From assembly GCA_002401155.1 (NCBI GenBank), contig NVSG01000002.1:818599-882598 (forward strand): a stretch of DNA of 64,000 bases. The letters are read 5' to 3'. The DNA is from Hyphomicrobiales bacterium. GTDB lineage: Bacteria; Pseudomonadota; Alphaproteobacteria; Rhizobiales; Rhizobiaceae. The translations under genes and the position numbers were made by a program. The notes under the pieces were generated by a model. It ran no database searches. It was not told the origin of the DNA and saw only the letters and a list, made by a program, of their open reading frames with translations. Shown here piece after piece: positions 30,411-39,553 of this stretch; position 1 is the stretch's first letter; each line of letters starts with the position of its first letter.

Positions 30411-31682
30411 ATGATCGACGGAATTGAATTTATCAAAGCACCCGGAGCAGATGTGGCAGCCGATAACAGCGCCATTGAAGCCGCAGTCAAAGAGATACTA
30501 GGCAAGGTGCGCCAGAACGGCGACGAGGCCATTGCGGATTTCTCGCAAAAGTTCGATGGCATGGTGCCCGACAATCTCGAAGTCACCACGCTGGAAATCA
30601 CCGAGGCCCTAGCCGATCTCGATCCGCAGACCCGCAAGGATACCGAGTTCGCTATCGAGCAGGTGCAAAATTTCGCCAAAGCCCAACTCGGCACCATGAC
30701 CGAATTAGATATCGAAACCATGCCGGGCGTTCACCTCGGCCACCGCATCATTCCAATCCAGCGGGTAGGGGCCTATGTGCCCGGCGGTCGCTATCCGCTA
30801 TTATCCGCACCGATTATGACCATCGTTCCGGCAAAAATTGCCGGTTGCGACGAGGTGATTGCCTGCCTACCGCCCACGGCCCACCCGGCGATGATTGCCG
30901 GATGTCAGCTAGCAGGCGCAGACCGTATTTTCCGCGTCGGCGGCGCGCAGGCAATCGCGGCCATGGCCTTCGGCACCGATACAATTCCGAAGGTGGATAA
31001 GATTTTCGGCCCCGGCAATGCTTACGTCAATGAAGCCAAGCGGCAGGTATTCGGCCCCGTGGGCATCGACCAACTGGCAGGCCCCAGTGAGATTTTCACC
31101 GTGGCGGATTCAACGGGTGACGCTGAAATGCTCGCAACCGATATGCTGGCGCAGGCCGAGCACGACATACGCACCCGCGTTGGCCTCATCACCTCGGATC
31201 GCAAGCTCGCCGAAGCGACAGTGCTAGAAGTCGAAAAACAACTCAAAACCCTATCCACAGCCGATGTGGCAGGCCCCGCATGGCGCGATTTCGGGCAGGT
31301 AGTGTTTTGCGAGAGCGAAGAAAAGATGATCGAATATTCCGATTTCATCGCCTCGGAGCATTTGCAGGTTCACACCCAAGATGCGCAAGCCATGGCGAAG
31401 CGCCTGCGCAATTACGGCTCGCTCTTCATCGGCCAGAACGCCAGCGTGGTTTATTCCGACAAATGCTGCGGCACCAACCACACTTTGCCGACCATGGCAG
31501 CGGGCCGATATACGGGCGGCTTGTGGGTGGGAGCTTACGTCAAAACCTGCACCCACCAATGGTTGAGCGAAGAAGGCATACGCACCATGGCCCCGCCAGC
31601 CATCCGCCAAAGCGCCGCCGAGGGGCTGGAAGGCCATTTGCGCGCAGCAGCGCTACGGCTGGAACGCTTGCAGGAGGGATAA
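30411..31682 (+). CDS. histidinol dehydrogenase family protein (HpsN/sulfopropanediol-dehydrogenase-like variant possible)
   Basis: 'VGAYVPGGRYPLLSAPIMTIVPAKIAGC', 'IFGPGNAYVNEAKRQVFGPVGIDQLAGPSE', 'TNHTLPTMAAGRYTGGLWVGAYVKTCT'. Confidence 0.85.
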   Translation: MIDGIEFIKAPGADVAADNSAIEAAVKEILGKVRQNGDEAIADFSQKFDGMVPDNLEVTTLEITEALADLDPQTRKDTEFAIEQVQNFAKAQLGTMTELDIETMPGVHLGHRIIPIQRVGAYVPGGRYPLLSAPIMTIVPAKIAGCDEVIACLPPTAHPAMIAGCQLAGADRIFRVGGAQAIAAMAFGTDTIPKVDKIFGPGNAYVNEAKRQVFGPVGIDQLAGPSEIFTVADSTGDAEMLATDMLAQAEHDIRTRVGLITSDRKLAEATVLEVEKQLKTLSTADVAGPAWRDFGQVVFCESEEKMIEYSDFIASEHLQVHTQDAQAMAKRLRNYGSLFIGQNASVVYSDKCCGTNHTLPTMAAGRYTGGLWVGAYVKTCTHQWLSEEGIRTMAPPAIRQSAAEGLEGHLRAAALRLERLQEG

Positions 31683-31748
31683 ATCCACTTGCACTTTAGA
31701 ATCAAACATGGGAAATCTTTTTAGACGCAACGAATCTGAGATAAGATC

Positions 31749-32054
31749 ATGTCTGCACGAATTTATTCACCGGCAAAAACCGCAATGCAATCCGGCAAGA
31801 ACAAAACCGGCAATTGGGTTCTGGAATTTGAACCGGAAAGCCCACGCAAGGTAGAGCCGCTCATGGGCTACACCGCGTCCGGCGATATGAAGTCTCAGAT
31901 CAAGCTGAAATTCCCGGACCTAGATTCCGCAATCGCCTATGCCGAGAAGCATAAAATTGCCTATCAGGTTCAAAAGCCCCAAGAGGCGCGCAGACGCAAA
32001 ATGTCCTATTCAGAAAATTTTGCCCCTGATCGCTCTCTGTCTTGGACACACTAG
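31749..32054 (+). CDS. ETC complex I subunit (NDUFS4-like)
   Basis: 'ARIYSPAKTAMQSGKNKTGNWVLEFEPESPRKVEPLMGYTASGDMKSQIKLKFPDLDSAIAYAEK'. Confidence 0.9.
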   Translation: MSARIYSPAKTAMQSGKNKTGNWVLEFEPESPRKVEPLMGYTASGDMKSQIKLKFPDLDSAIAYAEKHKIAYQVQKPQEARRRKMSYSENFAPDRSLSWTH

Positions 32055-32063
32055 TCAAAATTT

Positions 32064-32140
32064 GGTCCCGTAGCTCAGTTGGATAGAGCGCCTGCCTTCT
32101 AAGCAGGATGTCGCAGGTTCGAATCCTGCCGGGATCACCA
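32064..32140 (+). tRNA. tRNA-Arg(TCT)
   Basis: GGTCCCGTAGCTCAGTTGGATAGAGCGCCTGCCTTCTAAGCAGGATGTCGCAGGTTCGAATCCTGCCGGGATCACCA. Confidence 0.95.
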
Positions 32141-32185
32141 TTGGTCTTTTCCGGTTAGTGTACATGATTGATTTCCTTGCATTAA

Positions 32186-32222
32186 ATTTTAGGTGCGGGG
32201 GGCGGGATTTTAGGTGCGGGGG
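32186..32222. repeat. Two direct copies of ATTTTAGGTGCGGGGG, 21-bp period, just inside the tRNA-Arg junction
   Basis: Copies at 32186-32201 and 32207-32222. Confidence 0.85.
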
Positions 32223-32779
32223 AAGTTTGTTCTTCTAACATTCTTTAAATACCCACGCGCCGTATGCCTAAACACAAATTCCCCCCAGTCAGACAGCATG
32301 GCATTCATAGCAAATGTAACTATCCTCACGTTATTTTTGGTGTATCCCTTGCGAGGGTCAATTCGATCCAATGACGGTATAAATGGCCTCATGAAGGAGG
32401 TGCTTGTATTGTCTGGTGTAAAGTTTTTTCCGCTTAGTTCGCACCTGAAATTCTGGTGAGTTAGTTTCTCTATCGCCCAAACAGAGTCTAGGTCGAATGG
32501 GATGCTATTTTTTGTGCATTTTAGTTTTGCGCGAGAAACAGCTTTTCGAATGATCTTTATGGATTCTTCGTCTATTTTTTGCGCCTTTGTAATTTTTGTT
32601 GGGCGGTAAAGAGTTTTTTGCTCATGCAGCGCAGCCATGTACGCTTCATTAAAAAAGATACTATCTATATCATCCGGCAACCTGATGCGCGTTCCTTTAT
32701 TTATCCTGAAATAGATTACAGGTTTGCCGTGCCTCGTTTCCTCGTAGGCAATATGCTTGTATTTTTTTCGCTTCACCAA
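32210..32779 (-). CDS. HNH-like protein with an N-terminal segment similar to the adjacent integrase N-terminus
   Basis: 'EETRHGKPVIYFRINKGTRIRLPDDIDSIFFNEAYMAAL' vs integrase 'EKTRHGKMVWYFRIENGPRRRLPDEYGSEEFLEAYFAAL'; C-terminal 'CELSGKNF...FIPSLDRIDPRKGYTKNNVRIV'. Confidence 0.75.
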   Translation of the reverse strand: MVKRKKYKHIAYEETRHGKPVIYFRINKGTRIRLPDDIDSIFFNEAYMAALHEQKTLYRPTKITKAQKIDEESIKIIRKAVSRAKLKCTKNSIPFDLDSVWAIEKLTHQNFRCELSGKNFTPDNTSTSFMRPFIPSLDRIDPRKGYTKNNVRIVTFAMNAMLSDWGEFVFRHTARGYLKNVRRTNFPRT

Positions 32780-32780
32780 G

Positions 32781-33830
32781 CTAATTATCCTTTCGGTGTT
32801 GTGAAATCATCAAGTGAGCGGCATCCATGGATAGTCTTTTGCGATCCGCTTCTTGCGTGTATTGATCTGCTTGGCGAGGGTTCAACCAGCCAAATATTGA
32901 CATTAGCTGGTGCGAGGTCGCGCCGTTCTCGGCTGCTGCTGTTGCGCCTGCTTTTCTTAGGCCATGCGCCCGACCGGGAACCTCTGCGGCTTTACAATGA
33001 TTTCCAAACCAATTTCCAAAACCTTTGACCGAATGCGGTTTCCCATGCTCGGTAACAAGAAAAGTCAAATCCCCGCATGGTCCTGCTTCGATTGATTTCT
33101 GCAAGGGTTTCAGGATTGGGAGCGTTACTAAAACCGTTTTCCCTGACTTCTGTGTTCGGAATGATAGTACACCATTTTTGACATGTTGGCGACCAATTTT
33201 TACTATGTCCGAACGCCTGAAACCCGTATACAGCAACAAGTCCATGGCAAGACGCGCCTTGGTGCCGAGCGGGTGTTTCTTCTGGTATTTCAGCACTTCA
33301 TCGTCGGTCCAAACGTGGTGGCCAGTTGTTTTTGGTGTCGGCAAGGATATGCCGATTGTCGGGTTGGCTTTGATTAGTTCGGCTCCTACCGCCCACGTAA
33401 ACATCTGAGACATGACCTTGACGAAATTCTTGGCAGCAAACGGCGTTTTTGCTCTCTTGTCGCGGCCTTCCACAATTTTAGCCTTGGTAATATCCGTGTA
33501 TTTCAAGTTGCCTCCGGTTTTCTTCACACCTTCCAGAATGTTCTTGCGCATATACTGGGTGGTTTCAGCCAATGCTTCGAATTCCAGCGATTTTGTATAT
33601 CGATCAATCAACCATGACAGGGATTTGTTGGATACATGTTGCTTGGGGGCAGGTTTTGGCTCACCCTTCAAGGCCGCAAAGTATGCTTCTAGGAATTCCT
33701 CTGAACCGTATTCATCCGGTAAGCGCCTTCTAGGGCCGTTCTCAATGCGGAAGTACCAGACCATCTTTCCGTGTCTGGTTTTCTCTCTCTGGACGAATTG
33801 GAGGCGTTCTCTTGGCATAGGTTCCATCAA
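32781..33830 (-). CDS. tyrosine recombinase/integrase
   Basis: 'LLLYTGFRRSDIVKIGRQHV', 'HGLRKAGATAAAENGA', 'TSHQLMSIFGWLNPRQADQYT'. Confidence 0.9.
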   Translation of the reverse strand: MMEPMPRERLQFVQREKTRHGKMVWYFRIENGPRRRLPDEYGSEEFLEAYFAALKGEPKPAPKQHVSNKSLSWLIDRYTKSLEFEALAETTQYMRKNILEGVKKTGGNLKYTDITKAKIVEGRDKRAKTPFAAKNFVKVMSQMFTWAVGAELIKANPTIGISLPTPKTTGHHVWTDDEVLKYQKKHPLGTKARLAMDLLLYTGFRRSDIVKIGRQHVKNGVLSFRTQKSGKTVLVTLPILKPLQKSIEAGPCGDLTFLVTEHGKPHSVKGFGNWFGNHCKAAEVPGRAHGLRKAGATAAAENGATSHQLMSIFGWLNPRQADQYTQEADRKRLSMDAAHLMISQHRKDN

Positions 33831-34012
33831 AGATACCCCTCGCCAGCGCCTTCAAGCTCTTTTTCGTTTAAAACAGGGTTTTCCCCGATTTCCACAACCG
33901 GCAGTCCTTTTTCATCAAAAGACACTTGACGAATAGACAAGCCGGTATCCTGCACGGCTTTTATGGCCTGCTTGATCTCTCTGACTGATATTCGTGAAGG
34001 TCTATTGCTCAT
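33827..34012 (-). CDS. small protein overlapping the integrase start
   Basis: 61 aa 'MSNRPSRISVREIKQAIKAVQDTGLSIRQVSFDEKGLPVVEIGENP'; 4-nt overlap with integrase ORF. Confidence 0.65.
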   Translation of the reverse strand: MSNRPSRISVREIKQAIKAVQDTGLSIRQVSFDEKGLPVVEIGENPVLNEKELEGAGEGYL

Positions 34013-34029
34013 TGGGTGCTATTGTTCCT

Positions 34030-34494
34030 CTATTGAAAGTTTCCGAGCAAAAGCTGGGTTGGCTTGCCAGTTTCATACTCGATAGAGATTTGCTCTTTGG
34101 CCCGTTCGAATACAGTTGAGCCATCGGCCATCACAACATGAGGCAAAAACTCTTCCTCAAACTCCACAATTCCGTCATTGATTGCGGTTATCTTTGCCTT
34201 GACCAGCAGCACTAGAGAACGCCAGCGGCGGCGAATTTCCTTTTCCAACTCAACCTGAGTTCCGTGCGCGTCTCGCTTCTTGCCGGTTGGCGTGTGTGTA
34301 AACTTTCGATCATCAAGTTGAGGAACAGGAAGCGACAATCGTATCTGTCGATCATGTGCCGAAAACGCTACCATTGATGTGTCTCTATCCACCAATGTAG
34401 CAATGCGATACGCGCCGAATTTCTCAAGCATACCCTCAAGTTCCATACGAGATTTACGAGCGCTCACGGCGGTGTTTCTTGCGTAGTCTGTCAT
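34030..34494 (-). CDS. hypothetical phage protein
   Basis: 154-aa ORF in collinear minus-strand array. Confidence 0.6.
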   Translation of the reverse strand: MTDYARNTAVSARKSRMELEGMLEKFGAYRIATLVDRDTSMVAFSAHDRQIRLSLPVPQLDDRKFTHTPTGKKRDAHGTQVELEKEIRRRWRSLVLLVKAKITAINDGIVEFEEEFLPHVVMADGSTVFERAKEQISIEYETGKPTQLLLGNFQ

Positions 34495-34962
34495 TTCTAT
34501 TGTCCTATAGGTTCTTTGGATGGGGGAGGTTACCCTAGGTAAATGTTATTCTGATTTCGTCGCCCCGATAAATAGGGGTAAGCGGACGGTTTTTTAATTT
34601 TCCTTCATTGTCTAGTTCATTTGGAAATTCTACTTGAACGTGGTTTGGTGTGATTGTTCCATCGGTATTAATGAAGTAGGAAAAGCCGGTAGAGCTTTCG
34701 GCATCACGTAAATACAGCCCACCAGCATCGGAGATTAATCCCACAATTTCAGTTTCAATTCTGGATACTTTTATTTTCATCTTGTTATTCCTCTTTGGTG
34801 GAGTGTAGCTCGACGATTTCCTGCAACTCTCCTCGGTACACCGCGCCTCCCACAAACGAGCTAATAGCCGTCTTCATCATGTCGCTAACTTCTTCATCAA
34901 AATGAAGCTTGATCGTTCGCTTTGGGTCATTAGTGTCGCGACTGCTTCCGATAATTTTCATC

Positions 34963-35418
34963 TCATTCTCCTTTCCCAGCGTCTTCAATACGCCGGATAG
35001 TGGATAGTAGTTTCGGGTCTTCCGGGAAAAATGCAGATTCAAGATGATCAAAAATATGCCATTCGATTTCCTCTGGGCTCAAATCAACCCAAGCCTTTTC
35101 ACCATTATTGATGCGATCAATTTCCTGCTCTTTGTGAGCCGCATTCACCGCGTCAATTGCTAGTTTGAGATATTTCCGTTTGATATCCTCTTCGCTTAGT
35201 GGGGTAGGGGTGGAGCGGCGGTTCCAAGCTTTGATGGCCGATTTTGAGGTGTAATCTTCGTTCTCGCCGGAAACCTCGACATAGCAACCAAAACATTTAG
35301 CGATTGGGAATAGCCGATCAGATGGATCGTATGGTGTTTCAGGTCTGCAAGTTGGTGGGAGAACATGAATTTTACTGCCACCACAAAACGGGCATGGTTT
35401 AAGTTGCTCAGTCTTCAT
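34963..35418 (-). CDS. Lar-family (restriction alleviation)-like zinc-ribbon protein
   Basis: 'LKPCPFCGGSKIHVLP...AKCFGCYVEVSG...SAIKAWNRR'. Confidence 0.75.
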   Translation of the reverse strand: MKTEQLKPCPFCGGSKIHVLPPTCRPETPYDPSDRLFPIAKCFGCYVEVSGENEDYTSKSAIKAWNRRSTPTPLSEEDIKRKYLKLAIDAVNAAHKEQEIDRINNGEKAWVDLSPEEIEWHIFDHLESAFFPEDPKLLSTIRRIEDAGKGE

Positions 35419-35768
35419 TATTTCATATCCTCGTAATCCACGATTTCGACACGATCGTCATAGGCGTATTTGGTGCTGTCACGTTTGAATTTAGCGATGG
35501 AAAGGCAACGCAATCCTTTGCCTTTTATGGCGGTTCCAGTTGGATCAACCCAATGTCTAGTGTATAAAACTCTTATCGGATATTTGCCCGGACGATGGAT
35601 GCTGACAACTGTGTAAATCGCTTTGCCGTGGTCGTGAGCGTAGAGAATATTGCCGTTCTCTGTCTCATCCTCGGATACCTTAAATCCGGGTATCCAAACC
35701 TCTTGAGCCGGGGTGTCAGAATATGATGGGTATTTGTCCAGAGCGAATGGATATTTGACCTCAAACAC
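35418..35768 (-). CDS. hypothetical phage protein
   Basis: 116 aa, abuts 34963-35418. Confidence 0.55.
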   Translation of the reverse strand: MFEVKYPFALDKYPSYSDTPAQEVWIPGFKVSEDETENGNILYAHDHGKAIYTVVSIHRPGKYPIRVLYTRHWVDPTGTAIKGKGLRCLSIAKFKRDSTKYAYDDRVEIVDYEDMK

Positions 35769-36504
35769 ATCGCCTGTTTTAGTTCAGCCATCACTCGGTT
35801 ACCTCCGATACATCCGGCTTGCCTGACATCGGGTCAACATCCGCAAAACCAATATTCCAGCTTTCCATCGCGTGAGTATCCTGACCTTTAACTGTCAACA
35901 GTTCATGCATTAGTTCGGAGCAAATGTAGGCCATTGCGGCTGACTGCTCTTTAAACGGTTGATGATGTGAGTTCTGACCTTTGCCTACTCTCTCATCGAT
36001 TACATCCCATTGGCCGGGGCCGCCACGAAGGCGAAACAATCGCCCCTCTTTGGCAACAACATCCCAATGGCCAAAGTTGCGTCTAGATATGCAGAAATGT
36101 TCGTTCATGATTGTTCTCCTGATTGACTGGGAGGGGATAGGATGTGCGAAAAGTGAGTTGGAACAGCTTCTTTATTGAGGACTGAGTGCAATTCCCATTT
36201 GTCGGTGTACGAACAAAGGTGCCCCGTTGTTGCGCCATATGGCGGAACGAGAAAAAGCATCCTCTTATCGTAATGATCATTCGAGAATTCAGCGATCGGT
36301 TGCCAAGGCTTTTCAAGCCGCTCCACTGTCTCTTGTAGTGCGGACATGGCTTTTGAATCGGCTTCGATCCTGAGAATGTACCGATAAAGACCTTTGATCA
36401 AATCATCTGATCTCGCCTCTTCGGTCCCGCGCTCTATCTTTGATTTGATTGTCGCAACTTCTTCATCTGTTATTGGTTTAATGTCTGGCATGTCGATTAC
36501 TGGC

Positions 36505-36873
36505 TTATCCATGTTCTTTCTCCTGTGTGGGTGGAAGGGATTTTTGCGCCTTTTGAAACTCACGCGAACGAACTTCCAATATGCCGACCATTTCCTGATC
36601 GGTAGGAACTCGACGCTCCCAACACAACTCACATTCCATCTTTGTGTGTTCGATTGGAAAGGTGAATGTAGGTTCGAATTCGTGGTCACCACCATTCAAA
36701 CAAATTGCCTTTTCCGGCTCGTAGTGGTAACTAATTGATGTGGTGAAAACGAACGTCTTTTCGCAATCCGAACATTCTTGTTGGTGCTTCTCATCTTCAC
36801 GATAACCAAATCCGTCATCATGGTTTATCTGGTTTCCATAGCCGCAATACGGGCAATTCACGTCGCTCATCAA
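36505..36873 (-). CDS. zinc-ribbon hypothetical protein
   Basis: 'CPYCGYGNQINHDDGFGYREDEKHQQECSDCEKTF'. Confidence 0.6.
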   Translation of the reverse strand: MMSDVNCPYCGYGNQINHDDGFGYREDEKHQQECSDCEKTFVFTTSISYHYEPEKAICLNGGDHEFEPTFTFPIEHTKMECELCWERRVPTDQEMVGILEVRSREFQKAQKSLPPTQEKEHG

Positions 36874-37172
36874 ACCACCTCCCCATAAGGTCTACCCAAA
36901 GCGCTCCGGCAAGGCATAGGATCGCCCATATGGGCCTGTTCCCATGTGCGGGTGTCTTCGGGGATTTGGTTCATTAATTCGTCATTTGAAGCTTGTTGCG
37001 CGTCGGAGATTTTGCGTCGTTCGATTTCTGCCAAATAGTACAATTTGTTGTAAACAGCCGCCACGGTTCGGCCTGTTGCTTCGGCCATTTCATCGGCATT
37101 TGCGCCTTGAGATTTCAGCTTGAGTAATTCAGCTACTTCGCTTTCGCTCCATGCATTTGGGTGTACGTACAT
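36870..37172 (-). CDS. HTH/SANT-like small protein
   Basis: 'AWSESEVAELLKLKSQGANADEMAEATGRTVAAVYNKL'. Confidence 0.55.
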   Translation of the reverse strand: MYVHPNAWSESEVAELLKLKSQGANADEMAEATGRTVAAVYNKLYYLAEIERRKISDAQQASNDELMNQIPEDTRTWEQAHMGDPMPCRSALGRPYGEVV

Positions 37173-37528
37173 TAGGTTCTCGCTTTCTGGAATCCGCGTG
37201 ATTGGATCCGATTATTGCCAACTGGCTTAGGCCAAATGCCGAGATGTTTTTGACGAAGCCGTGCAATCTTTGATTTCTCTGCCACATCGGATTTGGTCTT
37301 TTCCTTGTGTGGTGCATCAAGGGCGGGGGCTATATTGCTTTCACAATTTTCGCCGCCGTTTATGATCGCTATCTTGTGGTCAAACTGGTACTTATCGCCC
37401 GGGTTGATCTTCTTGCCGGATATGTGACAACGGCCATCTTCGCGTTCCCAAATACGGAGTTTTACCCGGGGCGGGATTGGAGTGTTGTCTGTCTTTCCTA
37501 TCCATTCAGGGACGCTACGGGTCATCAT
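37172..37528 (-). CDS. HNH endonuclease
   Basis: 'RIWEREDGRCHISGKKINPGDKYQFDHKIAIINGGENCESNIAPALDAPHKEKT'. Confidence 0.8.
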   Translation of the reverse strand: MMTRSVPEWIGKTDNTPIPPRVKLRIWEREDGRCHISGKKINPGDKYQFDHKIAIINGGENCESNIAPALDAPHKEKTKSDVAEKSKIARLRQKHLGIWPKPVGNNRIQSRGFQKART

Positions 37529-37947
37529 GCGGCCCTTTCACGTTTCACAAGGTAATCATCCCAATTAATGCCGAAGCCCTCAGATAATGTTCGTTGAGCG
37601 TGTTCGAAATACTTGTCAAATTCTGGTTGTTTCATCCTGTCAAAAGCTATAGAATCAACAACAAGTTCAATGACTTGGCCATCTTTATTATAGACTGGTT
37701 TGGTGTAATTGTTGAGCTTTAATAGCGCCCCATGTAGGTATTTAGCGTCCGGGGCTATTTCAGTAACCTTGCAGATAGTCGCCAGAGTTGCCCAATAGTG
37801 GCTGTTAAATGGAACAGACCTTGGAACGGTTAGAGTTGCCGCTTTTAACAATGCGCCTTCCTTGAAACCATCGAATCTCTCAGCGGTCCAAGGGTCAGCA
37901 GGGACAAGGCGGTTATTCTCTTTGATCCACATGTAAGGTTCAGCCAT
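37525..37947 (-). CDS. hypothetical phage protein
   Basis: 140 aa, 4-nt overlap with the HNH gene. Confidence 0.6.
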   Translation of the reverse strand: MAEPYMWIKENNRLVPADPWTAERFDGFKEGALLKAATLTVPRSVPFNSHYWATLATICKVTEIAPDAKYLHGALLKLNNYTKPVYNKDGQVIELVVDSIAFDRMKQPEFDKYFEHAQRTLSEGFGINWDDYLVKRERAA

Positions 37948-38607
37948 TTCTCAGCCCTTCTCTCTTTGAGCAAGCATGGCAATGGCGTATTCATCAGCCT
38001 GAGCAGCAACGATCTGACTGGTTTTTATTCCGGTAGTGTCTTTTCCAAACCAATTATCAAGTTCGTAATCTTTCGCCCTCCCATCGCAAATCAATGGATT
38101 AGCCAAAGCCTGACCTGCAAAGTAATCGCGCAATGTCATGCCGTGATGCTCTGAATAATAAACATCGCCAGCGGGTCCAATTGCTATCGGTTCCGGGAAG
38201 GCTGAGCCTCCATTTTTCTCAATACTCATGTCATAGCCCCTTCAAATTGGTTCCGTTTAGCGGCGATACCGCAAACCCATTTCTTCAATCTCTGGAAATC
38301 TGTCTTTCGCGTCTTCCTCTGAAATCTTCTGACCACCAGCCTTGATGCGTTCAATCATGGCCTCATCGGAATTGAATGGCCCAACACCTTGATAGGCGGC
38401 GCAATCTCCCACTGGTTCATTAATCGAAAGCACGGTGAATAGTCCGACCGGCGCTTGGTCGTAATCTAGTAGGCCAAAGCTGGAAAATGGTTGTCTGTGG
38501 TGAATAAGCATTTATTATCTCCTTCGTTATTAATTGCCGCTACTCGCCCATATCGGGAGATTCAGACAAGTAGCGGCCCTAAGCGCGGGTGCGCCTAAAC
38601 TGGTTGA

Positions 38608-39042
38608 TCAAAATGGGATTTCTTCATTCAAATCGTTGGGGTCTTGGTGACCAACACTTCCACCAGATTGATCTGATTGACTTCCCTGCCTATCCCCATC
38701 TGATCGGGTATCAAGCATCACAAGTTTTGCATCGAAACCGGACATTACAATTTCGGTTGAATACCGATCCGCGCCTGATTGGTCCTGCCATTTTCTGGTG
38801 GTAAATTTTCCAGATAGAAATATCTTCGAACCCTTGGAAAGATACTGTTCGGCAATCTTGCAAAGGCCTTCTGAGAAAATCACGCAACGTATCCACTCCG
38901 TCTTTTCCTTGCGCTCACCATCCCTTGATTTCCATTTTTCAGAAACGGCTAGGGAGAGGGTGACAATCAGCTTTCCGTCTTGACTGCGTCTAGATTCCGG
39001 GTCGGCTCCGAGGTGGCCTATGAATTGGCATTGATTAAGCAT
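38608..39042 (-). CDS. ssb: single-stranded DNA-binding protein
   Basis: 'MLNQCQFIGHLGADPESRRSQDGKLIVTLSLAVSEKWKSRDGERKEKTEWIRCVIF...LNEEIPF'. Confidence 0.95.
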   Translation of the reverse strand: MLNQCQFIGHLGADPESRRSQDGKLIVTLSLAVSEKWKSRDGERKEKTEWIRCVIFSEGLCKIAEQYLSKGSKIFLSGKFTTRKWQDQSGADRYSTEIVMSGFDAKLVMLDTRSDGDRQGSQSDQSGGSVGHQDPNDLNEEIPF

Positions 39043-39553
39043 TTGTTTTTATCTCCTTGTTCGATAGTGGGCCCGCCCCGACAATGCCTTTTTTGCCCGG
39101 GCGCAAATTTTCCATTGATTTTGGGTTCAAGCGCCCTTTTCTTGAGGCGTCTTGCATATTGTCTTTCTGGGTTCCTTCGAAAAGGTGGTTGGGGTTTACG
39201 CAGTTTGGGTTATCGCAAGCGTGGCAAATAACGTTCCCATTCTGAATTGGTCCAAACCGCATCTCGTAAGAAAGCCTGTGAGCTTTTAAATCTTGTTTTG
39301 GTATTCTCCGACCTACTCCTATTTTTCCATATCCATGTTGGTCAGTCGCACCAGTCCACGCCCAGCATTTGTTGCCCGTGCTTTTCTTTACGTATTTCCA
39401 GAAGCGTATATGGAGAGGGATCACCTCTTTCGAGGAATTGGAGCACGTAGGGGAGCAATACCTTCGCTTGGACCATTGGTCTGCGCTGTCCCTCTGGCGT
39501 TTTTCGAACGATTGTCCGCATGCATGGCAGATTCTGTTCACGCTGCCTGACAT
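39035..39553 (-). CDS. HNH homing-type endonuclease
   Basis: 'NKCWAWTGATDQHGYGKIGVG...LKAHRLSYEMRFGPI...VICHACDNPNCVNPNHLFEGTQKDNMQDASRKGR'. Confidence 0.85.
   Translation of the reverse strand: MSGSVNRICHACGQSFEKRQRDSADQWSKRRYCSPTCSNSSKEVIPLHIRFWKYVKKSTGNKCWAWTGATDQHGYGKIGVGRRIPKQDLKAHRLSYEMRFGPIQNGNVICHACDNPNCVNPNHLFEGTQKDNMQDASRKGRLNPKSMENLRPGKKGIVGAGPLSNKEIKTNA

Noticed and set aside
31280-31699. 139-aa + strand ORF inside the histidinol-dehydrogenase-family gene
   Set aside because: Out-of-frame His/Arg-rich shadow of a conserved enzyme.
39417-39426. GGGATCACC resembling the tRNA-Arg 3' end as attR
   Set aside because: Only 9 nt match, inside the HNH gene; chance occurrence.
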